Below are positions 50,473-57,452 of a stretch of 64,000 bases of DNA, piece after piece; the stretch's first letter is position 1; every line of letters begins with the position of its first letter. This stretch comes from FEN-1191 sp964528845 (GTDB taxonomy: Bacteria; Pseudomonadota; Gammaproteobacteria; Steroidobacterales; Steroidobacteraceae), in NCBI GenBank assembly GCA_964528845.1, contig CAZGVE010000006.1, forward strand, positions 1-64,000. The letters run 5' to 3'. A program made the translations under genes and the position numbers. Under the pieces are notes generated by a model. It was given only the letters and a program-made list of their open reading frames with translations, did no database searches and was not told the DNA's origin.

Positions 50473-51683
50473 TGCGAGCCGGAGCGGCGCTGCTGTGCTG
50501 GCTCGCCATGCTGGGCGCTCCGCTGGCGGGCGCACAGGACCGGCTCAACGTGACTGGCGAGCTCGATCTGCGGTGGGTGTCTGCGGACGGCACGCCGTCC
50601 TATCTCTATGGCGGCGACGGACTGCTGCGCTTCGACCCACAGCACGAAGGCCTGCGTCTCGGTCACGCAATGCTCGACACGCGGGTGCGTCTCAGCGACA
50701 TCCTGAGCGCCCACGCGGTAGCGTATGCGTACGACGATCAGGATCGGAACCTTGTCGATCTCAGCGAAGCCTACGTCGAGGCGCGTCCATTTCCGTCCCA
50801 CTCCATCCGTTGGGATGTCCGGGCCGGTGCATTCTTCATGCCGGTTTCGCTGGAGAACCGGGGAACGGGCTGGAGCGACGTCTATACGATCACCCCCTCG
50901 GCACTGAACACCTGGATCGGCGAGGAATTCCGCACGATCGGCACCGAGGTCGAGGCGCGCTGGCTCGGCGCGAGTCACGGCTACCTTGGGGACGTCGCGC
51001 TGGTAGGAGCGCTGTATGGCTGGAATGACCCAGCCGGAGTCCTGATCGCCGATCGCGGCTTCGGCCTCACTGACCGTCCCTCGACACTGTTCGGTGGTCT
51101 CGGCAAGCCACCGGAAGAGTATTACCACGAGGTTGATGATCGTCCAGGCTACTACGCCGGATTGACCTGGCGACACCACGATCGACTCGAGCTGCGCGCC
51201 CTGTACTACGACAATCTTGGCGATCCCGGTGCGTACAACTCCACCGCCAGCGCGTGGCGCACGCGCTTTGCGAGCGTGGGCGCCCGGCTGGAGCCGGATG
51301 CGGCCTGGACCTTCATCGTGCAGTTCCTGGGCGGCGATACGGCAATCGGACCCGACAGCGCGGGTGAGGATCAATTCAGGATGACCTACGACGCCGGTTT
51401 CGCGCTGGCCAGCCTGGAATGGCGGCGCGAGCGCTTCACGGCGCGGTTCGATGATTTCCGGACCCACCAGTCCAGCGGCTTCTATGGTGCGCCACGCGAT
51501 GACGTGGGTCACGCATGGACGCTGGGATGGATGCATGAGATGGGCGCCGGGTGGCTGTTCGCCGCAGAGTGGATCCGGGTCACGAGCCGATTTCCGCCGC
51601 GTGTCTATGACGGTGTACCCGCAGGGCTCGTCGAATCCCAGCTGCAGCTGTCAGCGCGCTACCGCTTCCACTGGCGGCTGTGA
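50472..51683 (+). CDS. Outer-membrane porin-like beta-barrel protein
   Basis: A 403-residue protein with a signal peptide (ends LAGAQDRL). The rest shows alternating amphipathic strands with aromatic ends, e.g. LNVTGELDLRWVSADG, SIRWDVRAGAFFMPVSLENRGTGWSDVYT and a C-terminal LQLSARYRFHWRL, ending near an aromatic residue as outer-membrane barrels do. It may be a porin or a sensor-coupled OM protein. It is co-translated with the cupredoxin (TGATG), and these two with a divergent GGDEF/EAL receptor recur together in my memory of other genomes (unverified). Its last 104 bases overlap the convergent membrane protein gene. Confidence 0.8.
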   Translation: MRAGAALLCWLAMLGAPLAGAQDRLNVTGELDLRWVSADGTPSYLYGGDGLLRFDPQHEGLRLGHAMLDTRVRLSDILSAHAVAYAYDDQDRNLVDLSEAYVEARPFPSHSIRWDVRAGAFFMPVSLENRGTGWSDVYTITPSALNTWIGEEFRTIGTEVEARWLGASHGYLGDVALVGALYGWNDPAGVLIADRGFGLTDRPSTLFGGLGKPPEEYYHEVDDRPGYYAGLTWRHHDRLELRALYYDNLGDPGAYNSTASAWRTRFASVGARLEPDAAWTFIVQFLGGDTAIGPDSAGEDQFRMTYDAGFALASLEWRRERFTARFDDFRTHQSSGFYGAPRDDVGHAWTLGWMHEMGAGWLFAAEWIRVTSRFPPRVYDGVPAGLVESQLQLSARYRFHWRL

Positions 51684-52434
51684 CACTCAGCTGCGGCGCG
51701 TTCTCGCTGCGCCGCTCGAAGATGTCCCGGTACGCGACGTAGTTCAGGATACCCAGGAAGACCAGCAGTGCCGCATCGGTCAGCCCGAACAGCGGCAGCA
51801 CGGTTGCCACGGCAACGCCGGCGAGGGCGATCACGGCGACGAACAGCAGCAGTACGGTTCTTCCATTGAGCTGCGATGCCCGGCGTGACAGCACCCCAGC
51901 TTCCGACGCTTCGACTTGTGGTTGCATCACCAGCAGCGGGCAATAGCACAGACCGACCCAGCTCTGCAGCAGTGCAACATTCACGACGATCGAGGTCAGC
52001 AGTTCGCCCGGATGGCGCAGATAGCCCTGGCTGCGGTGCAGACTGGCAAGTCCCCCGAGTCCCTGCAGCGCCCAGGTCACGATCCACAGAAACGCCGCAA
52101 GCGTGGCGCCCGCGCGCAGCGCCCCCCACCATACGCGCCGCAGTCCCAGCGCAGCGAGTGCCTCCTTGCCGCGGTGGGCATCATCGGCGCCGCGCGCGAG
52201 CGCGCTGATGAGCACCCACAGTGGCGGCAACAGCAACGTGCCGAGCCGGTCCGCCCACGAGCGCTGGATTCCCGATCCCTCCGCCAGCGTGATCGCGGCA
52301 TGGTCGAGCAATCCGAGTGCCGCGATCATCAAGCCGAACCGGAACGGACAGCGGACGAGCAGTGCGAGCGCCATGCGCATCCAGCGGCGCAGAAATGGCT
52401 TGTCGACCTCCCTGGGATCGAGTGGCAGGCTCAT
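51580..52434 (-). CDS. Hypothetical multi-span membrane protein downstream of asd
   Basis: A 284-residue protein with about five or six membrane helices (about 25-50, 66-85, 110-130, 150-170, 195-220, 222-240) followed by a basic C-terminal tail. No motif I recognise; YCPLLVMQPQVEASEAGVLSRRASQLNGR is a polar loop that may be functional. It starts 37 bases after the asd stop, so it is probably co-transcribed with it. The last 34 codons overlap the tail of the porin-like gene in antisense; the true protein may end at this stop regardless. Confidence 0.7.
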   Translation of the reverse strand: MSLPLDPREVDKPFLRRWMRMALALLVRCPFRFGLMIAALGLLDHAAITLAEGSGIQRSWADRLGTLLLPPLWVLISALARGADDAHRGKEALAALGLRRVWWGALRAGATLAAFLWIVTWALQGLGGLASLHRSQGYLRHPGELLTSIVVNVALLQSWVGLCYCPLLVMQPQVEASEAGVLSRRASQLNGRTVLLLFVAVIALAGVAVATVLPLFGLTDAALLVFLGILNYVAYRDIFERRSENAPQLSVTAASGSGSALTAAAGIRRALRVHRHRHAAEIGS

Positions 52435-52470
52435 TCAGGTCTTCCGCGGTCACGACCCATGCGGGTCCGG

Positions 52471-53496
52471 TCAGCCGGGGCCGGCGAGCAGCAGTTCCGC
52501 AATCTGTACCGCATTCAGTGCCGCTCCCTTCAGCAGCTGGTCTCCGGCCACGAACAATGCCAGCGAGTGTCCCGACCGATCGCTGGTATCAGCCCGCAAT
52601 CGACCCACCAGCACATCGTCTTGGCCCGTAGCCTCGACCGGCATCGGAAAATGATTGCTGTGCCTATCGTCCACGACCCGGATACCCGGCGCAACGGCAA
52701 GCACCGCACGCGCCGCTTCGGCCGTGACGGGCCGCTCGAACTCGACTGCCAGGGATATTGCGTGTGCTCGCAGCACCGGTACGCGGATGCAGGTGACTCC
52801 GATCGGGAGCTCTGCGAGTCCCATGATCCGGCGCAACTCCCGCATCACCTTGATCTCCTCTTCATTCGAGCCGGTCCCGAGATCGACGGCGGCGTCGTGA
52901 CTGTAGAGATTGAAGGCATAGCGCTGCCGCAGCACACGCGGTTCGTAGGGTTGACCGTCCAGCGCGGCACGGGTGGACTCGCGCAGTTCCTCCATCGCGG
53001 CGGCGCCGGCGCCGGACGCTGCCTGGTAGGTCGAGGCAACGATACGTCGCAGACCGAAGGCCTGGTGCAGCGGCCAAAGCGCAACCACGGCAATGATCGC
53101 GACGCAGTTCGGGTTCGCGATGATTCCATGATGACCGGCGATTGTCGCGCGATTGACTTCGGGCACGACCAGCGGTACGTCGCTTGCCATCCGGTACGCC
53201 GAGGAATTGTCGATGACGACGGCTCCCGCCTGCACCGCGATCGGTGCGAAGCGGCGCGCTACCGCGCTGCCGGCGGAGAACAGCGCAATGCGGATTCCTG
53301 CAAACGCGTCCGCGCCACACGGCTCGACGCGCAGGGATTGATTGCGGTAGTTCAGCACCTTGCCGGCCGAGCGCTCCGATGCGAATAGACGCAGACTGGA
53401 GAGCGGAAAGCCGCGTCGATCCAGGCAACCGATGATCTCGGCGCCGACGGCTCCGGTGGCGCCCACGACTGCGACGCTGGGGGAATGGAGGTCCAT
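52471..53496 (-). CDS. asd: Aspartate-semialdehyde dehydrogenase
   Basis: A 341-residue enzyme that reduces aspartyl-phosphate to aspartate semialdehyde with NADPH, the branch point to lysine, diaminopimelate, threonine, methionine and isoleucine. Landmarks: VAVVGATGAVGAEI, FSAGSAVARRFAP, the catalytic Cys in IIANPNCVAI (the usual ST after the Cys is VA here), STYQAASGAG, and the base His in RVPVLRAHA. It has GAGGAG eight bases upstream. In many relatives asd follows leuB; here it is alone, yet it is preceded by a leader peptide rich in Val, Leu and Ile codons and an attenuator-like hairpin. Confidence 0.93.
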   Translation of the reverse strand: MDLHSPSVAVVGATGAVGAEIIGCLDRRGFPLSSLRLFASERSAGKVLNYRNQSLRVEPCGADAFAGIRIALFSAGSAVARRFAPIAVQAGAVVIDNSSAYRMASDVPLVVPEVNRATIAGHHGIIANPNCVAIIAVVALWPLHQAFGLRRIVASTYQAASGAGAAAMEELRESTRAALDGQPYEPRVLRQRYAFNLYSHDAAVDLGTGSNEEEIKVMRELRRIMGLAELPIGVTCIRVPVLRAHAISLAVEFERPVTAEAARAVLAVAPGIRVVDDRHSNHFPMPVEATGQDDVLVGRLRADTSDRSGHSLALFVAGDQLLKGAALNAVQIAELLLAGPG

Positions 53497-53547
53497 GATT
53501 CGTTGCTCCTCGTCGATGGGAGCCGGAGCAACGGTGGCCGCAATGCA

Positions 53548-53578
53548 AAGGGCCCCGTCCGTCGCCGGCGGGGCCCTT
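53548..53578 (-). terminator. Attenuator-like hairpin in the asd leader
   Basis: AAGGGCCCCG and CGGGGCCCTT form a perfect 10-bp stem with an 11-base loop that has further inner pairs (CCG/CGG). In the leftward transcript it stands 20 bases after the leader stop codon and 51 bases before the asd start. Only a weak U-rich run follows (UUUGCAUUG), so termination may be partial. The 5' arm can also pair with CGGGGCC inside the leader ORF (complement of 53625-53631). Confidence 0.55.
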
Positions 53579-53598
53579 CGGGGGTAATGCGCTGTAGC

Positions 53599-53679
53599 CT
53601 AGATCAACACAAGCACGACCGATTGGCCCCGGCAGCCTTTGGACTTGGGCTTGGTCGTGAAAATGCATGAAATCGGCAT
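53599..53679 (-). CDS. Putative 26-residue leader peptide before asd (Val/Leu control codons)
   Basis: A 26-codon ORF whose last six codons are GTC GTG CTT GTG TTG ATC followed by TAG, so the peptide ends VVLVLI. It precedes the attenuator-like hairpin by 20 bases. Such runs are used as control codons by ilv and leu leaders, where starvation for the amino acid stalls the ribosome. The ATG lies only nine bases after a TATAAT, so translation would be leaderless or start on a transcript from further upstream. Too short for gene finders. Confidence 0.55.
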   Translation of the reverse strand: MPISCIFTTKPKSKGCRGQSVVLVLI

Positions 53680-53687
53680 TCGGCGAG

Positions 53688-53693
53688 ATTATA
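53688..53693 (-). promoter_or_regulatory. Perfect TATAAT -10 box upstream of the asd leader
   Basis: On the leftward strand the sequence reads exactly TATAAT. A TTGTCC about 15 bases upstream is a weak -35 candidate with short spacing. It would start transcription at about 53680-53682, giving a leader of about 185 bases before asd. Confidence 0.45.
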
Positions 53694-53846
53694 GGAGGCC
53701 GCAGCGACGGACAAGGGTGCTACCGCACGACATATTCATGGCGCCCGTACCGGTACCCGTGCAAGTACCGGTGTGCCGGCCCAGGCCGGGGCTCGGCCGG
53801 ACCTGCGTCAAGGCCTGGAGGGAGAGGTTCTGGGTAGGATTTGCCG

Positions 53847-55466
53847 ATGCACGACAGGCTCTTCGATCAACTGCCCGATCTCGTCGTGCTTGCGCGGCGC
53901 GATGGCCTCGTGCTGGGTCACACCGGGGGGCACGGGCTGCCAGCGCTGCGATTGGACACCACGGCTGCCGGCCAACGATTCGAGGCGGTATGGCCCGAAA
54001 CGGTCGCCGCGCTGCTCAGGCAGCTGACGCGCAAGGCGATTGCGAGACGCGACTCGGTCGAGGCGGAAATCGACTTCGAAGGACGCGTTTATGAGATCCG
54101 GGTCAGCGCCCAGGGCCCGGACCGGGCGCTCTGTGTGCTCCGCGTGGCACTGACGCGGGCGTCGGATCACTCACCGGACGCGACCGATGGGCACCCGGAT
54201 CCGGAACTCGATCGCCGTGGCTTTCTGCGGCGCTTCACCGAGTCCATGTCGCTGGCCGCGCTTTGTGAGCGGCCGTCCGCGCTCGCGGTCATAGACCTCG
54301 ACGGCCTGGCGGACATCGCACAGCTCTTCGATGCTGGCGTGGCCGAGCGCACCATGAGCGCAGCACTGAGGCGAGTGCCGGCGCCCCCGACCCGGGAAGA
54401 TGGGTCATGCCCGTGGTACCTCGGCCAACTGAGTGACCGTCTCGTGGCAGTCGTGATCGACAGTGCGGATCGCGATGCAATCGAGGCCTGCGTCGCGATG
54501 ATCTGCGCGCAGTTGCGCGAACCGATCGATATCGGCGACGCGGCGTTTCACCTCGCACCCCATGCGGGCGTGGCGATTCTGGGGCGCGACGCCCATGTTC
54601 CGAAGATTCTGCTGCAGCATGCACGCGCCGCCGCCGCCGAGGCGCGCCGTGGCGAGCCCGGAAAGATCTGCTTCTTCAGCGATACCCTGAAGCTGCGATC
54701 GCTCGCGCGGCTGGACATGGCCCGCGAGTTGCGCACGGCTATCGGCAACGGCGATGTCCGACTGCGCTACGTGGGCCGCCATGATCTGGTGAGCGGGCGC
54801 CTGCTGGCGTGCGTGGGCTACCTTCGCTGGATGCACCCGCTGCGCGGCGAAGTGCGTCCGGTGCAATTCCTGCGTCTGGCGGAGACGACCGGATTGGCCG
54901 CGGCCCTGTCCCGCACCGTACTCGACTGCCTGCGCCTGGACTTCGCAGCCTTGGCACCGCAGTGGGATGCGGACGTGCACATTTCATTCGGCGCGCTGAG
55001 GCATCACATCATGCACGAGGACTTCGCCGGGGACATCAGGCGCTTTCTCGCGCAAGGCGCGGTGCCCGCTGAGCGACTCGAACTGCGGGTTGCAGAGAAG
55101 ACCTTCATCGCACGTGACGGCGCGCATTTCGGTGAACTGCAGCGGCTCGGTGTGCGTCTGGTGGTCGATGAAGTGGGGCGCGGCGTGGGTTCGCTCGATG
55201 CGCTGGCCCGCTCCCCGGCGTGGGGATTGCAGCTCGACCGGGGATGGACGACCGCGCTCAGGACCGACGAGGTGGCGCGCAAGGTTTGCCGGGCCGGCAT
55301 CAGCATGGCCGTGTCGCTGGGACTGACACCGATCGCGACCGCCGTGGATGATCTTGCGCAGCGCGCCGCGCTGCTCGAACTGGGCTGTCATCAGGGCAGC
55401 GGCGATCTGTATCGCGAGGCCATGCCGGACATAATGGATCCCTATCGCGCCGCCGCCGCCGATTGA
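53847..55466 (+). CDS. Degenerate GGDEF-EAL protein, likely a c-di-GMP-related effector without catalysis
   Basis: A 539-residue soluble protein. After a PAS-like N-terminus (about 1-100) comes a GGDEF fold (about 125-275) whose signature reads QLSDRLVAVV, then an EAL fold (about 290-530) where EAL is CVGYLRW, the DDFGTGYSSL motif is VDEVGRGVGSL and the ITE motif is LELRVAEKTF. Both catalytic sets are lost while the overall folds remain, so it probably acts as a binding protein or regulator. I chose the ATG giving MHDRLFDQLPDLVV; a TTG two codons earlier is an alternative. It is divergent from the asd leader. Confidence 0.8.
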   Translation: MHDRLFDQLPDLVVLARRDGLVLGHTGGHGLPALRLDTTAAGQRFEAVWPETVAALLRQLTRKAIARRDSVEAEIDFEGRVYEIRVSAQGPDRALCVLRVALTRASDHSPDATDGHPDPELDRRGFLRRFTESMSLAALCERPSALAVIDLDGLADIAQLFDAGVAERTMSAALRRVPAPPTREDGSCPWYLGQLSDRLVAVVIDSADRDAIEACVAMICAQLREPIDIGDAAFHLAPHAGVAILGRDAHVPKILLQHARAAAAEARRGEPGKICFFSDTLKLRSLARLDMARELRTAIGNGDVRLRYVGRHDLVSGRLLACVGYLRWMHPLRGEVRPVQFLRLAETTGLAAALSRTVLDCLRLDFAALAPQWDADVHISFGALRHHIMHEDFAGDIRRFLAQGAVPAERLELRVAEKTFIARDGAHFGELQRLGVRLVVDEVGRGVGSLDALARSPAWGLQLDRGWTTALRTDEVARKVCRAGISMAVSLGLTPIATAVDDLAQRAALLELGCHQGSGDLYREAMPDIMDPYRAAAAD

Positions 55467-55647
55467 GTCCGCAGGGGGTCGCCATTCGGCGGTCCCGGGA
55501 TCCCGATTTGACGGCTTCATTATGCGACGCAGTTCACGCTTGCTACGGCGGCAGCTGAGCGCGGCACCACCGTGATGCCGGTCACAGTGCGGCCAAACTC
55601 GTGTGACATGGATCTCCTGCAGGATCCGGACACACGGAAGCACGATC

Positions 55648-57411
55648 ATGCGCCTAGGGCACCGTTACGCACCGATGTTGATGGTTCTGCTTTCGGCGGC
55701 AGGCAGCGCAAGCGCCGCGCCATCGGTCTCGACCAGGCCCGCCCGTTATATCGTCGAGGCGGGAACCAGCCGCATGGCGGCGGTGCAGATCCATCGCGTG
55801 CATGGCAGCATCGAGCAGGAGCTGGCGGTCATAAACGGTGTCTCGGCGTACCTCAATCCGTGGCAGGTCACGCGCCTGCGTGCGACCCCCGGAATCCGGC
55901 TGTATGAGGATCGCCCGCTCCTGACCGACGGATTGCTCGGACTGCTCAGTCCGGTCACTTCGCCCGTCGTAATGGCGGTGAGCTCCACGAGCACGCCCAA
56001 GGACGGCACTGGGGTGTTGCTCCCGCCGCTGCTGTACCAGACCAACTACCCGCTGTTGGTTGGCGCCGATACGCTCCAGCAGGCCGGGATTACGGGCAAG
56101 GGTGTCACCATTGCCGTGCTCGATTCGGGGCTGTGGCAGGATCCGAGTCAGAATTACGGGTCTCGCCTGCTCGCGAGTCGCGACATGCTGGGCGGAGGCA
56201 GCGCCAAGCCCGTGACCAGCGACCCTTATGGACACGGCACCCACGTCACCTCGATCGCCGCCGGCGGCGCAATCAATGTGGCCGGTAGCTATCTCGGCAT
56301 CGCGCCGCGCGCCAATCTCGTCGTCGTGCGGGCGTTCGATGGAACGGGCGCGGGACGGTATGTGGACGTGATCGCCGGGCTGAACTGGATCGTCGCGAAT
56401 CAGAAGAAGTACAACATCCGGGTCCTGAATCTTTCGTTCGGGGCGCCGCCGGAATCCTACTACTGGGATGATCCGATCGACCAGGCGGTGATGGCCGCCT
56501 GGAATGCAGGCATCGTGGTCATCGCTTCCGCGGGCAATGAAGGCCCGACGCCGATGACGATCGACGTACCCGGCAACGTTCCCTATGTGATCACCACAGG
56601 CGCGCTGACCGACAATTACACACCCTACGACCTGACGGACGACCGTCTCGCCTCCTTCTCCTCGACTGGTCCGACCTTCGAAGGTTTCGTCAAGCCGGAG
56701 CTGGTTGCGCCGGGCGGTCACATGGTCGCCTCGATGCCGAGCAACAGCTACCTGGCGAACCTCGATCCGGGCTCCATGCTGCTGACGGAGCAGATGTTCA
56801 CGATGTCCGGGACCTCCCAGGCTGCAGCGGTGACGACTGGCGTCGTCGCATTGATGCTCCAGGCAGACCCGACGCTGACACCGGATACGGTGAAGTGCCG
56901 GCTGATCGCGGCGGCTCGTCCTGCGGTTACGTCGGCCGGGACGCTGGCCTACAGCGTTTTCCAGCAGGGCGCCGGATTGATCAACGCGGTCGCAGCCGTG
57001 AACAGCTCGGCCGTCGGCTGCGCCAACCAGGGCCTCAACGTCGGGGCGGATCTGGCCGGTACCGAGCATTTCGGTGGACCGGCCAACGAGGACGCGAACG
57101 GCAATTTCTACATCATGGACATGGGCGCTTCCCGATGGGGCGCGGCCCAGGGCGGCGACGGTCTGGCCTGGAGCCGGGGCTACACCTGGACCCAGGGGTA
57201 TACCTGGACCCAGGGCTATACCTGGACGCAGGGCTATACCTGGACCCAGGGCTATACCTGGACCCAAGGCTATACCTGGACGCAGGGATTTGCGTGGAAC
57301 AAGGGCTACACCTGGAATCAGTCGGTTCCGTGGTGGAGTGGCAGCGGCGCCGGCGCCGGCGCCAGCGCCGCGACGCCGGCATCGATCGAGAACTGGGTTC
57401 CCAATCAGTAG
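55648..57411 (+). CDS. Secreted S8 (subtilase) protease with YTWTQG C-terminal repeats
   Basis: A 587-residue serine protease. Signal peptide (ends SASAAPS), an I9-like propeptide (about 35-85: RYIVEAGTSRMAAVQIHRVHGSIEQELAVINGVSAYL), then the catalytic domain (about 145-475) with Asp159 (VLDSG), His196 (GHGTHVTS) and Ser390 (SGTSQAAAV). The tail (about 512-559) is six YTWTQG repeats plus degenerate units, then a Gly/Ala linker. This is an exported, self-processing peptidase; the repeat tail may be for surface anchoring or interaction. It lies 41 bases upstream of the hybrid kinase gene on the same strand. Substrate unknown. Confidence 0.92.
   Translation: MRLGHRYAPMLMVLLSAAGSASAAPSVSTRPARYIVEAGTSRMAAVQIHRVHGSIEQELAVINGVSAYLNPWQVTRLRATPGIRLYEDRPLLTDGLLGLLSPVTSPVVMAVSSTSTPKDGTGVLLPPLLYQTNYPLLVGADTLQQAGITGKGVTIAVLDSGLWQDPSQNYGSRLLASRDMLGGGSAKPVTSDPYGHGTHVTSIAAGGAINVAGSYLGIAPRANLVVVRAFDGTGAGRYVDVIAGLNWIVANQKKYNIRVLNLSFGAPPESYYWDDPIDQAVMAAWNAGIVVIASAGNEGPTPMTIDVPGNVPYVITTGALTDNYTPYDLTDDRLASFSSTGPTFEGFVKPELVAPGGHMVASMPSNSYLANLDPGSMLLTEQMFTMSGTSQAAAVTTGVVALMLQADPTLTPDTVKCRLIAAARPAVTSAGTLAYSVFQQGAGLINAVAAVNSSAVGCANQGLNVGADLAGTEHFGGPANEDANGNFYIMDMGASRWGAAQGGDGLAWSRGYTWTQGYTWTQGYTWTQGYTWTQGYTWTQGYTWTQGFAWNKGYTWNQSVPWWSGSGAGAGASAATPASIENWVPNQ
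57181..57321 (+). repeat. In-frame 18-base repeats encoding YTWTQG
   Basis: Six 18-base units at 57181-57288 encode perfect YTWTQG, followed by FAWNKG and YTWNQ. Bases differ mostly at third positions (ACC/ACG, GGC/GGG/GGA), so the amino-acid pattern is kept by selection. The number of units is likely to vary between strains. Confidence 0.9.
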
Positions 57412-57452
57412 TCGCGGCACGACCGCGCTCCAATGATCGGAAGCGACATCGC

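Noticed and set aside
53599..53668. A second leader frame starting at the ATG at 53668 (MHFHDQ...)
   Set aside because: It has no control-codon run or stop before the hairpin; the frame starting at 53679 fits an attenuator layout.
53639..54094. Rightward frame with a VPVPVQVPV stretch before the degenerate GGDEF-EAL gene
   Set aside because: It overlaps that gene in another frame, and the repeats come from GTACCGGTAC-type palindromic DNA rather than from a recognisable protein.
57181..57321. Short direct repeats that could suggest a CRISPR array
   Set aside because: The 18-base units are contiguous without spacers and in frame, encoding YTWTQG at the end of a protease.
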